In this document: positions 33,659-42,786 of the stretch, piece after piece
How the letters are laid out: each line of letters starts with the position of its first letter
Position numbering within the stretch: the first letter of the stretch is position 1
Source of the DNA: Pseudomonas sp. GL-B-19
GTDB lineage: Bacteria > Pseudomonadota > Gammaproteobacteria > Pseudomonadales > Pseudomonadaceae
Direction: 5' to 3'
NCBI RefSeq assembly: GCF_019956415.1
Contig: NZ_JAHBDK010000023.1
Coordinates: 1 to 64,000 of the forward strand
Length of the DNA: 64,000 nt
Program-made: the position numbers and the translations under genes
Notes under the pieces: generated by a model
Seen by the model: the letters and a program-made list of their open reading frames with translations, nothing else
Database searches by the model: none
Told to the model about the DNA's origin: nothing

Positions 33659-35731
33659 ATGTTCGGTTCGGCCAACACGGCGCATTTCACGCTACACATC
33701 CCTGCTGTTCGCAATGATTTCAAAGTCCTCGCCTTCGACGGTGTCGAGGCCATCAGTGCCTTGTACGCGATCCAGGTTGAACTGGTCAGCGAAAACCCGG
33801 ATTTCGATCTGGAAAGCTTGCTCAGCCAACCCGCATTTCTCCAGTTCGGTCATAACGGCGAAGGCATTCACGGCCGTATCGAAGACGCGCTCGTCGGAGA
33901 GTCCGGCAAACGCCTGACCCGCTATCAGCTGACCCTGGTGCCAGCGCTTCACTATTTGCAGTTCAGTTACGACCAACGGATTTTCCAGCACCTGACCGTG
34001 CCGCAAATCATTACCAAGGTGCTCAAAGGTCACGGCATTCAGGCCGATGCGTTTACCTTCCATGTCAGTACCAGCGCCGAGCGCGAGTACTGCACGCAGT
34101 ATGGGGAAAGTGATTACGAGTTCGTCCAGCGGCTGTGTGCCGAAGACGGCATCGCATGGCATTTCCAGCATTCCCTGCAAGGCCATGTGCTGGTGTTCAC
34201 TGACGACCAGACCTGGTTTCCCAAACTGGGCGAAACCGCTTATCAACAGGACTCCGGCATGGTGGCTGACGAACCGGTCGTCAGCCAGTTCTCGATGCGT
34301 TTCAGCACCCGCACCAGCACCACCACCCGCCGGCACTACGACTTCCAACGCCCGAATCTGCTGCTGGAAAACCGCTTCACGGCCGAGTTTACGCCTGAAC
34401 TTGAAGACTACCGTTACCGGGTTCTGCTCGATAACGAACAGCGCGGCAAACAACATGTTCGCCAGGACTTGGAACGCCACCGTACCGATTACCAGTTGAT
34501 CGAGGGCCAGAGCGATCAGCCGAGCCTGCGCAGTGGGCACTTTTTTGACCTGACCAATCACCCCCGCCAAGCCCGCAACGACTTGTGGCTGTTGCTCCGC
34601 GTGACGCATTCCGGAAAACAGCCGCAGTCACTGGAAGAAGCCATCACCAGCGACGTCCAACCCGCAGACGGCTTCACCCAAGGCTATCGCAACCGCTTCA
34701 GCGTCCTGCCATGGGACGTGATTTACCGGCCGCCGATGCGCTCACGCACAACGCTGCTGGTGAGCCAGACCGCCCGCGTCACCGGACCTGCCGGCGAAGA
34801 GATCTACTGTGATGAGTATGGTCGCGTGAAGATTGAGCTGCCGTGGGACCGGGCCGAGCTCAACAGTGAAAAAAGCAGCTGCTGGCTGCGCGTCTCGACG
34901 CAATGGGCGGGTCCACATTTCGGTGCGATGACGATTCCGCGTGTCGGCATGGAAGTCATCGTCACCTTTCAAGACGGCAATCCCGATCATCCGTTCATTA
35001 CCGGGTGCGCGCCGAACAAGGTCAATGCGGTGCCATACCCCTTGCCCGAACACAAAACCAAAACCGTCCTGCGCAGCCAAAGCTCCCCGTACAGCGGTGG
35101 TTACAACGAACTGTCGCTCGAAGACCGCGCGGGGCAGGAGAAAATCTACCTGCGCGCCCAACGCGACCTCGAACACCTGATCCTCAACGACAGCGATACC
35201 AACATTGGTAATGACCGCCGCGAACAGATCACCCGTGACAGCCACAGCCTGATCAGCAACGACCGCTTCGAACAGGTCGACCACCACAGCGCGAGCCTGA
35301 TCAAGGGTGACGAGTTGCACACCACCGAAGGTGCGCGCAATACCGTGATCGGCGGCAACGAATTGATCACCATCAGCGGCAACAGCAGCACGACGGCAGA
35401 GGGCACGCTGGTGATTCAGGCCGGGCCTCACGCGCATGTCACTGCTGCACATGTGGTGATCAAGGGCGATTCGAGCTTGACGATTGAGTGTGGCGGTCAG
35501 CACATCGTGATCAACGCCGCCGGTATTTTCAGCAGTGTGGTTATTGTTCAGGGTGGGGCGCCGATGGCCGGGGTTCCACCCACTTCGGCGCTATCGGCTG
35601 AGCAGGCCGCATCTATCGCTCTTCAAGTGCCCTTGTTACCTCCAACGCAGCGTTTGGCCTTGATGGCCAAAAAGCCGATCTGTGCGGTTTGCGAAGCCGA
35701 TCAACTACAGGGGGGGCAAGCCAATGTTTGA
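33659..35731 (+). CDS. vgrG: Type VI secretion tip protein VgrG (TssI)
   Basis: 690 residues. The N-terminal gp27-like part (about 1-380) opens with FTLHIPAVRNDFKVLAFDGVEAISALYAIQVE in the usual way and contains QYGESDYEFVQRLCAEDGI. The gp5-like OB-fold (EIYCDEYGRVKIELPWDR, CWLRVSTQWAG, MEVIVTFQDGNPDHPFITG) and a repetitive beta-helix spike follow. No extra C-terminal effector domain is present, so cargo is carried non-covalently. The ATG at 33659 follows AAGGAT. Its stop overlaps the adaptor gene by eight bases. This is an orphan VgrG: no structural T6SS genes lie in the window. Confidence 0.95.
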   Translation: MFGSANTAHFTLHIPAVRNDFKVLAFDGVEAISALYAIQVELVSENPDFDLESLLSQPAFLQFGHNGEGIHGRIEDALVGESGKRLTRYQLTLVPALHYLQFSYDQRIFQHLTVPQIITKVLKGHGIQADAFTFHVSTSAEREYCTQYGESDYEFVQRLCAEDGIAWHFQHSLQGHVLVFTDDQTWFPKLGETAYQQDSGMVADEPVVSQFSMRFSTRTSTTTRRHYDFQRPNLLLENRFTAEFTPELEDYRYRVLLDNEQRGKQHVRQDLERHRTDYQLIEGQSDQPSLRSGHFFDLTNHPRQARNDLWLLLRVTHSGKQPQSLEEAITSDVQPADGFTQGYRNRFSVLPWDVIYRPPMRSRTTLLVSQTARVTGPAGEEIYCDEYGRVKIELPWDRAELNSEKSSCWLRVSTQWAGPHFGAMTIPRVGMEVIVTFQDGNPDHPFITGCAPNKVNAVPYPLPEHKTKTVLRSQSSPYSGGYNELSLEDRAGQEKIYLRAQRDLEHLILNDSDTNIGNDRREQITRDSHSLISNDRFEQVDHHSASLIKGDELHTTEGARNTVIGGNELITISGNSSTTAEGTLVIQAGPHAHVTAAHVVIKGDSSLTIECGGQHIVINAAGIFSSVVIVQGGAPMAGVPPTSALSAEQAASIALQVPLLPPTQRLALMAKKPICAVCEADQLQGGQANV

Positions 35732-36599
35732 GTTACCACCACTGCCGGATGATTTGCCTTGGACAATGCCTGCCTACTTGCTCCTGGACGGTGTCAGCGC
35801 GTCAAAACTGGCGCACCGTCTGCTCCGCTGGGATAACCCGGCAGTTTGTCTGTACCAAGGCTCCCGATTGCGGGAACTGTCGGACATCTCACCCTATTTG
35901 ATCTCGCTCAAAGGTGCGCACGATCCATTGCTGGCGTACTACCAGGAAAACGCCGCACTTGAATGGGGCTATCTGCTGTTCAGCGCCGTTGACGCGTTAA
36001 TGCTCAGTAAGCATTGGCGTCGCCTGCTGACCGTCGAACACCCGAGTGGTATTGAGGTCATGCCGCGTATCGCCGACCCGGCGGTCATGCATCAATTGCT
36101 CGGTCTTGCACAGCAAGCACAAAGCGCACGCTGGTTTGGTCCTATCGAACACGTGTGTTTGCCTGATGCCCTTCAAGCGACATGGCACCAACACGCACGT
36201 CCCGCTCACGCAGCGCCAGAACCTTGCGACACCTATCGGCTGACAGACCAGGAACTCACGGCGCTAGGGGAGGTTGAGTTTCGTCGTTCGGTGTTGGGTT
36301 TGAGTGAGCACTTGCACACGTATTTCCCCGAGTTTATGGCGTCATATCCGGCGCAGGAACGCCTGCGTTATGCCCAGCAAGTGGCTCAAGAGGCTTACCA
36401 GCAGGGCTTCACGTCGGAGCAGGAAATCACCCTTTACGCCAATGTTCTCGGTTACTTGGCCGGGCGACCGTTGGCCGATCACGCGGACATTGTCGAGCTA
36501 CTGACGGTATCAACCCAGCATTCCCCTCTGACGCGTGTGCAACGCGCTGCCGAACTGGCTCAAAGCCGGGCCGCAGACCCACAAGGGAGCCGACAATGA
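35724..36599 (+). CDS. DUF4123 T6SS effector adaptor (Tap/TEC family)
   Basis: 291 residues. The N-terminal DUF4123 domain (about 15-140; YLLLDGVSASKLAHRLL and SDISPYLISL) is followed by a helical C-terminal part. Members load a specific effector onto its cognate VgrG and are encoded between the two, as here. The ATG at 35724 overlaps the vgrG stop and the gene's own stop overlaps the effector start (ATGA), showing tight coupling of the three. Confidence 0.92.
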   Translation: MFELPPLPDDLPWTMPAYLLLDGVSASKLAHRLLRWDNPAVCLYQGSRLRELSDISPYLISLKGAHDPLLAYYQENAALEWGYLLFSAVDALMLSKHWRRLLTVEHPSGIEVMPRIADPAVMHQLLGLAQQAQSARWFGPIEHVCLPDALQATWHQHARPAHAAPEPCDTYRLTDQELTALGEVEFRRSVLGLSEHLHTYFPEFMASYPAQERLRYAQQVAQEAYQQGFTSEQEITLYANVLGYLAGRPLADHADIVELLTVSTQHSPLTRVQRAAELAQSRAADPQGSRQ

Positions 36600-39500
36600 C
36601 TGCCCAACAACCGCCAAAAAACAGTGCCAATACCGCCGCCATGGCCAAGAGCGCCAAGGACGTCCGCTCCCCGGTAGGGCAATGCTCGTTGATGAGCAAA
36701 AAAGTGCAGTTGCTGCCGTTGCGTTACGGGTTGGTCGAATACCTTGACCCATCCTCCGAACTGTCCATGCCGTTCACACTGGACAGCCAGCCCCTCGGTA
36801 TCCGGTTGTTGCGTGATGGCTTCCTGTACCTCATCGACACCGGCACGGGCCATCTGCATGAATACGCCCTTGAACAAGGGCAGATCACCAAACTGCTATG
36901 GAACAGCCAAGAAGTCGCCGCCGACTCGCGCACCGCTTCGGTAGGTGATCCTCATTTGGTCTTTGTTCGGCAACACACCTTGTACGCCAGCTATTCGGAA
37001 ATGCAGTGGACGGCGTACAAGTGCTCGCAAGTCCTGAAAAACAGCACCGAACGTGAACGCTTGATGCAACGCATCGATCTGGCGAGTGCTTGCCCGGTAA
37101 AGGGTGGGACTGACTTGCTGAGCAAACAGCAGGCCGAAAACTGGCTGGCGGAAGTGGCAGAGAACACTTCGCAAACTGATGCGAAGAAGGTATTGCCCGA
37201 AGGCGCCAACCCGCAAGAGCGTCAGCCGTATAGCTGGGAAGATACGCCGCTGTTTCAAGAAACGGCGATTGAAGCGTTCACCAGCCAGGTGCTCGGTCCT
37301 TATCAGGACGATTACCTGTTTTTGGTTTTGCGCGATGACATTGGCGTCATGCGCGATCTGGCCAGTGCACAACTGAAGGTGGCCGACTGGATTGAGCAAT
37401 GGAGTGCCGACGACGAAGGTCAGCGGCAGTACCTCACGGGCGCTTACATCCAGTCTTTGTACGATGCGAGTCCAGCGCGACTGGAGGCGTTGAGCGCAAC
37501 GGATCCTGGGGTTCAAGCCCTGACGCAGGACACCACGCCCGAGCAGCAGGCCGCGATTCAGGAGCACCTGCAAAAAAGACGCGAGTCGGGAGGGCCGAGT
37601 CAATACGACGATATCGCGTTTTGGCGAAACTCCCCTAATCCGGGGGTTCAGGCATGGTTCACCATGTACGACACCTTGGGTGAGGCTAAGTGGCAAAAAC
37701 ACGCCAAAACCATCGGCCAGCTTGAGCAACAATCGAAGGACGCCCTGTATGGCGAAAAAATCGGCCAGCGTGGTATCGATGATCTGGTCAACCGACCCGC
37801 GATGGAGGCCTTCGTCAGCCAGCAGCAAACCCTGCTGAGTCATTGGCATCAGCGGCTTCAGGCCATCCGCGAAGATCGTTTGAAGATGATTACCGGTGGC
37901 TATTTTCACCGTGCCGCCTGGTATTACGACTTCCAGCACGATGGGCTAATCAAGCATCGCCTGGAGACCGAATTCGTCTGCGTGGCCGCGCTGTGCTCGA
38001 ATCGCGCGGCGACGGAAAAACTGGCCGCCTACCTGGAAAACAACCTGCTCACCGTCGTGCCTGGACTGGACACCCTGACACTGGCTGACCAGTTGGAGGT
38101 GGGCAAAAAGCTGGCGGACTTGAGCAGCTTCTCGATCAAAGTAGGCACGGCCCAGGAGAGTCTTGCCAACGTCAACCTGCTCGCCAACCAGTTCAACAGC
38201 CTGATGACCGAACGACTGCCCAACTTTGTGGATCTGAATACGCGGTTCAGGGGGCTGCAAAGTTTGCTTGATAGCGCCTACATTCCCGCGCATCAGCTCA
38301 TCGCTGCAGATCAGCTAGACAGAGCACATAACGAATTCAAACGGAAACAGCCAATTGACCCCAACAACTTCATACGCGACATCGGCGCACCGGCACGCCT
38401 GCAACTGCTGCGAGAGTTCTCCCGCAGTGGTTTGACCTTGCGGGCGGCGTCGGCCTCTGAAATTCAAGCGTTCAATCAGACCCGCGATGCCGCCCTCGAC
38501 CTGCGGAGCCAGCTCAAGGACACCTACAAACAGCGCCATCGCGAGTTGTCGCGGCTCACCAGCGGTCTTGTGGTACCGGGTGGCGAGCAGGCTTTTAACC
38601 AGCACATCAATCAACTCAAGGCCAGGCTGGCGCCGTTGGAAGACAGCCTCAGCCGAGCCTTGACCGTCGGCAGCGGCAGCCCGGGGCAGATCGGCACGGT
38701 GATCGATGGCATGGCGCCGTCACTGCGTGACGAAATGCACCGGACCGTGCGTGATTTTCGCGCGACCGGGACGTTTGGCAAGCCACTGGGTAGCGCGATG
38801 AAGTCCGGGGGCGATGGGGTTGCGCTGTTGTTGTTTGTGTTTCAGGGGCAGAAGTTTGTTGAGGCGTTGAATGCGCTTGATAAGAAAACAGATCCATCTC
38901 TATCCGAATGGGGGGCGCTCTTTGAATCATTCGTCGGTATGTCGGCTGCTGGTTTTGCCGCGGTACAAGGCTTGTCGGTGACGATCTTGCAGGCACATAT
39001 CGAGCAAATGGACAGTGCCGCCGGCAAGCTCAATACCATGAGCCGCCTGGGACGCTGGGCCGGTATTGCTGGGGCTGGCGCTTTTGGATTTGGTGCTCTG
39101 GCCGCTGCAATTGATCTGGGTAAACACTCTCAGCAATGGGGGAAGTCGCTGGCCGCAGGTGATTACAAAGGATTGGCGGCCACGACCCTGCAAATGACCG
39201 GTGATGCCATCCTGGTGGGTACCAATACTTGGGGCGCTAAACACACGACGTCGATCATTACCCACATCCTGAAAAAGCCCACCGAACTGCGGGCCCTGGC
39301 TTGGGCCGAAGCCAGCCCTCGGCTGGTGAGTATCGGCGTTAAAGCCAACCTGGTGGGGTTAATCGGCACCGCCCTGCAATTGACGGGCGAAGGTCTTTAT
39401 AGCTACTTCAATCTGGACGCCCTGCAAAAATGGCTACAAGCCAGTGCCTGGGGGACGCAGAACCTGCAACGCAGCCTGCCGGATGACTGGAGCGCGTTGG

Positions 39501-40018
39501 CGAAGGTGGTGCAGCAACCGACCTGCGAACTGATCCGCGACGATAAACGCACCTACCTGAAACTGCTGCTGCCCGGTGTTCGTACACGGGAAATGGACAG
39601 TCGCCAATTGCAACTGCAGGCGTACCAGCAAACCCGTGATCTGCATATACCCCGTCCTTACAGCGCCCATTTACCACCTCTGCGCTGGCAGGAAAGCAGC
39701 GCGGCGTGGGCCGCCGTGTCGTTTGTCGCCAGCCAGGAAGAAGAGGGGTTGACCCTCCATCTGCCGATCAGCGACTCCCTGCAAACCCCCGATTTTGCTC
39801 TGGCCCTCAACATCGGTTACCAATTGGAAGCCGAGCGTGATTTGATTCACCGCACCTGTTTTGTGCTGCGTAATTTGTACATTGCAACGGAGCGCGGCGT
39901 CCGTCTGCCGGCCAAGGGACGGTTTAAACTCGACCCGGTGGAGAGCTTGCCGAACGGTACAGGCAAGGCGCCTTTCTGGTTATTTACTCGAGAAGAAATG
40001 GCGACGGTCGATGTTTAA
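36596..40018 (+). CDS. Putative pore-forming T6SS effector, VasX/BTH_I2691 family
   Basis: 1140 residues. The N-terminal region (about 25-200; VQLLPLRYGLVEYL, GIRLLRDGFLYLID) is that of VasX-like toxins. A long helical middle follows, then hydrophobic segments in about 735-930 (VALLLFVFQGQKFVEAL, SFVGMSAAGFAAVQGLS, WAGIAGAGAFGFGALAAAID, LVGLIGTALQLTGEGLYSYF). Proteins of this type depolarise the inner membrane of target cells. The C-terminal 75 residues (to TREEMATVDV) recur twice downstream as relics. The last eight bases contain the ATG of immunity copy 1. It is encoded with its own VgrG and DUF4123 adaptor. Activity is inferred from family and topology. Confidence 0.88.
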   Translation: MTAQQPPKNSANTAAMAKSAKDVRSPVGQCSLMSKKVQLLPLRYGLVEYLDPSSELSMPFTLDSQPLGIRLLRDGFLYLIDTGTGHLHEYALEQGQITKLLWNSQEVAADSRTASVGDPHLVFVRQHTLYASYSEMQWTAYKCSQVLKNSTERERLMQRIDLASACPVKGGTDLLSKQQAENWLAEVAENTSQTDAKKVLPEGANPQERQPYSWEDTPLFQETAIEAFTSQVLGPYQDDYLFLVLRDDIGVMRDLASAQLKVADWIEQWSADDEGQRQYLTGAYIQSLYDASPARLEALSATDPGVQALTQDTTPEQQAAIQEHLQKRRESGGPSQYDDIAFWRNSPNPGVQAWFTMYDTLGEAKWQKHAKTIGQLEQQSKDALYGEKIGQRGIDDLVNRPAMEAFVSQQQTLLSHWHQRLQAIREDRLKMITGGYFHRAAWYYDFQHDGLIKHRLETEFVCVAALCSNRAATEKLAAYLENNLLTVVPGLDTLTLADQLEVGKKLADLSSFSIKVGTAQESLANVNLLANQFNSLMTERLPNFVDLNTRFRGLQSLLDSAYIPAHQLIAADQLDRAHNEFKRKQPIDPNNFIRDIGAPARLQLLREFSRSGLTLRAASASEIQAFNQTRDAALDLRSQLKDTYKQRHRELSRLTSGLVVPGGEQAFNQHINQLKARLAPLEDSLSRALTVGSGSPGQIGTVIDGMAPSLRDEMHRTVRDFRATGTFGKPLGSAMKSGGDGVALLLFVFQGQKFVEALNALDKKTDPSLSEWGALFESFVGMSAAGFAAVQGLSVTILQAHIEQMDSAAGKLNTMSRLGRWAGIAGAGAFGFGALAAAIDLGKHSQQWGKSLAAGDYKGLAATTLQMTGDAILVGTNTWGAKHTTSIITHILKKPTELRALAWAEASPRLVSIGVKANLVGLIGTALQLTGEGLYSYFNLDALQKWLQASAWGTQNLQRSLPDDWSALAKVVQQPTCELIRDDKRTYLKLLLPGVRTREMDSRQLQLQAYQQTRDLHIPRPYSAHLPPLRWQESSAAWAAVSFVASQEEEGLTLHLPISDSLQTPDFALALNIGYQLEAERDLIHRTCFVLRNLYIATERGVRLPAKGRFKLDPVESLPNGTGKAPFWLFTREEMATVDV

Positions 40019-40118
40019 AAGCCTGTTCAAACGCAAAAAAAATCCTCAGCCCCAGAGCCAGCACCGGATATCCGCAGTCAGCGACCCAGTGCCGGGCAAC
40101 TGCGGGTCAAGGGTTTGA
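40011..40118 (+). pseudogene. 5' segment of immunity copy 1, out of frame after an A8 tract
   Basis: From the ATG at 40011 (overlapping the effector stop) the frame reads MFKSLFKRKKNPQPQ... and stops at 40118. Copies 2 and 3 begin MFRTLFKRK and MFRKLFKRK and stay open. Adding one A to the run of eight at 40035-40042 restores KRKKSSAPEPAPDIRSQRP and joins it to the downstream frame, giving 396 residues against 395 in copy 2. So the break is a single base at a homopolymer. Confidence 0.8.
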
Positions 40119-41200
40119 ATGAAACGTTGTTCCTCGCCCCATTGCCGGTGTACACCGGGCAGGCGCAAGTGTCCCGTCGTAACTTTTCAGAAATGAACGA
40201 GACCTATCTGGAACTGGGGGGTAACAACTTCGGGATGGTGGAGCTGGGGAAAAGATTGGCGTTCCAGATATGGATGGTTTTGGTTACTGCTTTTTTTGCG
40301 CCTGTTCTTATTTGTTTATGGCTTGTTGCTTTTAGTCCCCCTGAGATTGATCGAAAATTTTTCGACATTGTTGGGGATGCTTTGCAAGTGTTCGCCACTG
40401 GTTCACTTCTATTTATTCTTCCTGTTGGCGCCTTCGTATACGGCATGTTCTCTGGCGTCTTCACCTCGGCCAAAAGCTACCCCGTACGTTTCAACCGCCA
40501 ACGCCGCGAAGTCTGCTACATCGACGACACCACCCACCGCGTCCTGATCGTCCCTTGGGAAAGCGTGGTGGCCTGGGTCGCGAGCAGTCAGGGCATCACC
40601 AGCTACGGCGCCATGCGCGATCACACCTTTGGCATGGGCCTGGAAGACGAAGAGCGCGACACCGTGCAGTTTGTGCTGTCGTCCCAACCCAGCGATGCCC
40701 ATGCGCTGGGCATGTGGACGTCCATTCGTAACTACATGGAAGAGGGGGAACTGGTCGATGCGCCCAACCCCATGCTCGTCATTTTGGGACTGACGCCGAC
40801 CGAGGATGAACTCAAACCCTATGAGGGCCTGCATACCTTTGAGATCGAACGTAAAGGCGCACGCTTCATGGGTTCTTTAGATGACGATGGCGCGCACCTA
40901 ACCGCCGAACAGCGACACCGTTACGGCTACGGAAAACGGACGCGCTGGCCTTTGCGCTGGTGGTACATCAGAAGAGTGCTGGTGTTCTGGAAAATGCCCT
41001 ACCTGATCGCCGAATGGGCCCACCGCAAGGGTCGCCCGACGCTGCCCGAACAGGTGCAGGCCTGGTCCCAGCCGCTGCCTCCCGAACAATGGGCCAAACC
41101 CAGCCCGGCACTGCAAAAAGCCAACGCACAGGTGAAAACCGCCATGGACAAAAAAGGCGTGAACTTTGTCGATGCCTGCAAAGCGGCGGGGCTGCATTGA
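40115..41200 (+). CDS. T6SS immunity-like membrane protein, copy 1 (frame broken near the start)
   Basis: 361 residues in the open part. Two membrane segments (near 48-72 and 89-112) form one hairpin, followed by a large soluble domain (YPVRFNRQRREVCYID, IVPWESVVAW) resembling the DUF6708-type proteins encoded beside BTH_I2691 effectors. The soluble part is almost identical in DNA and protein to copy 2, but the membrane hairpin is very different. The in-frame TTG at 40115 has no suitable ribosome site, so expression may need slippage at the upstream A8 tract; otherwise the copy is dead. It probably protects, or once protected, the producer against the adjacent effector. Confidence 0.75.
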   Translation: MNETLFLAPLPVYTGQAQVSRRNFSEMNETYLELGGNNFGMVELGKRLAFQIWMVLVTAFFAPVLICLWLVAFSPPEIDRKFFDIVGDALQVFATGSLLFILPVGAFVYGMFSGVFTSAKSYPVRFNRQRREVCYIDDTTHRVLIVPWESVVAWVASSQGITSYGAMRDHTFGMGLEDEERDTVQFVLSSQPSDAHALGMWTSIRNYMEEGELVDAPNPMLVILGLTPTEDELKPYEGLHTFEIERKGARFMGSLDDDGAHLTAEQRHRYGYGKRTRWPLRWWYIRRVLVFWKMPYLIAEWAHRKGRPTLPEQVQAWSQPLPPEQWAKPSPALQKANAQVKTAMDKKGVNFVDACKAAGLH

Positions 41201-41403
41201 GTACGTCGGATTTCTCCTTGGCCCTCCGTATGGATGACCCACTGGAAGCCGAGCGTAATTTGTACATTGCGACGGAGCGCGGCGTCCGTCTGCCGGCCAA
41301 GGGCCGGTTTGAACTCAACCCGGTGGAAAGCATGCCGAGCGGTACAGGCAAAGCCCCTTTCTGGTTGTTTACCCGAGAAGAAATGGCGACGGTCGATGTT
41401 TAG
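41201..41403 (+). pseudogene. Relic of effector C-terminus, copy 1
   Basis: About 67 codons matching the last 75 codons of the effector (SLAL... EAERNLYIATERGVRLPAKG... TREEMATVDV, stop). An 11-codon segment (DLIHRTCFVLR) is missing relative to the effector, between short CGT(G/A)ATTTG direct repeats. A TTG at 41197 and an ATG at 41230 (57 residues) are in frame. Its last bases overlap the ATG of immunity copy 2, as the effector overlaps copy 1. Confidence 0.85.
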
Positions 41404-42583
41404 GACACTGTTCAAACGCAAGAGCAAAGCTGACAGCACAGAGCCCGCACTGGATATCCGCAGCCAGCGACCCAGTGCCGGGGAACTGCGGGTCAAGGGT
41501 TTGAATGAAACTTTGTTCCTAGCCCCGTTACCGGTGTACACCGGGCAGGTGCAAGTGTCCCTCCGTAACTTTTCGCAGATGAATGAAACCTATCTGGAGC
41601 TGGGCGGGAACAACCGGGGGATGGTTGAGCAGGGGAAGATCCTGGCATTTGGAATCTGGTTGCCTTTGCTCACTGCATTTGTAGCCCCCAGTTTCGTAAT
41701 CATGCAGGGGGTGCTTTTCTATCCAGAAAATTTCCCTACACCGTTCAATGATTTCATCGATGCGATCAAGGTATTTTCTAGTTACGCACTTCTATTCATC
41801 CTCCCAATTGGAGCCATGGTTTACGGGATGCTCTCCGGCGTCTTCGCCGCGGCCAAAAGCTACCCGGTTCGGTTCAACCGCCAACGCCGCGAAGTCTGCT
41901 ACATCGACGACACCACCCACCGCGTCCTGATCGTCCCCTGGGAAAGCGTGGTGGCCTGGGTCGCGAGCAGTCAGGGCATCACCAGCTACGGCGCCATGCG
42001 CGATCACACCTTTGGCATGGGGCTGGAAGACGAAGAGCACGACACCGTGCAGTTTGTGCTCTCGGCCCAACCTAGCGATGCCCATGCATTGGGCATGTGG
42101 ACGTCCATTCGTAACTACATGGAAGAGGGGGAGTTGGTGGATGCGCCCAACCCCATGCTCGTCATTTTGGGACTGACGCCGACCGAGGATGAACTCAAAC
42201 CCTATGAGGGCCTGCATACCTTTGAGATCGAACGTAAAGGCGCACGCTTCATGGGTTCTTTAGATGACGATGGCGCGCACCTAACCGCCGAACAGCGACA
42301 CCGTTACGGCTACGGAAAACGGACGCGCTGGCCTTTGCGCTGGTGGTACATCAGAAGAGTGCTGGTGTTCTGGAAAATGCCCTACCTGATCGCCGAATGG
42401 GCCCACCGCAAGGGTCGCCCGACGCTGCCCGAACAGGTGCAGGCCTGGTCCCAGCCGCTGCCCCCCGAACAATGGGCCAAACCCAGCCCGGCACTGCAAA
42501 AAGCCAACGCACAGGTGAAAACCGCCATGGACAAAAAAGGCGTGAACTTTGTCGATGCCTGCAAAGCGGCGGGGCTGCATTGA
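41396..42583 (+). CDS. T6SS immunity-like membrane protein, copy 2 (intact)
   Basis: 395 residues: a basic N-terminus (MFRTLFKRKSK), a short linker, two membrane segments (near 82-108 and 120-146), and the same 250-residue cytosolic domain as copy 1. It starts inside the stop of the preceding effector relic (GATGTTTAG). From about 42168 to its end the DNA is almost base-for-base the same as copy 1, while the membrane hairpin has diverged. Probably the functional immunity protein for the adjacent pore-forming effector, or for a related one met from competitors. Family assignment (DUF6708-like) is from memory of neighbours and is not certain. Confidence 0.85.
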   Translation: MFRTLFKRKSKADSTEPALDIRSQRPSAGELRVKGLNETLFLAPLPVYTGQVQVSLRNFSQMNETYLELGGNNRGMVEQGKILAFGIWLPLLTAFVAPSFVIMQGVLFYPENFPTPFNDFIDAIKVFSSYALLFILPIGAMVYGMLSGVFAAAKSYPVRFNRQRREVCYIDDTTHRVLIVPWESVVAWVASSQGITSYGAMRDHTFGMGLEDEEHDTVQFVLSAQPSDAHALGMWTSIRNYMEEGELVDAPNPMLVILGLTPTEDELKPYEGLHTFEIERKGARFMGSLDDDGAHLTAEQRHRYGYGKRTRWPLRWWYIRRVLVFWKMPYLIAEWAHRKGRPTLPEQVQAWSQPLPPEQWAKPSPALQKANAQVKTAMDKKGVNFVDACKAAGLH

Positions 42584-42786
42584 GTACGTCGGATTTCTCC
42601 TTGGCCCTCCGTATGGATGACCCACTGGAAGCCGAGCGTAATTTGTACATTGCGACGGAGCGCGGTGTACGCCTGCCGGCCAAGGGTCAGTTCAAACTCG
42701 ACCCGGTGGAAAGCTTGCCGAGCGGTACCGGCAAGGCCCCTTTCTGGTTGTTTACCCGAGAAGAAATGGCGACGGTCGATGTTTAG
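42584..42786 (+). pseudogene. Relic of effector C-terminus, copy 2
   Basis: A second relic of the same length and with the same 11-codon deletion as relic 1, ending TREEMATVDV and stop. Minor differences from relic 1 (for example KGQFKLDPVESLPSG) bring parts closer to the effector itself. It again overlaps the ATG of the next immunity copy. An ATG at 42613 would give a 57-residue peptide. Confidence 0.85.

Noticed and set aside
40119..40121. ATG in immunity copy 1 as a possible new start
   Set aside because: This ATG is out of frame with the immunity protein; the in-frame codon there is TTG at 40115, with the AAGGG too close to serve it.
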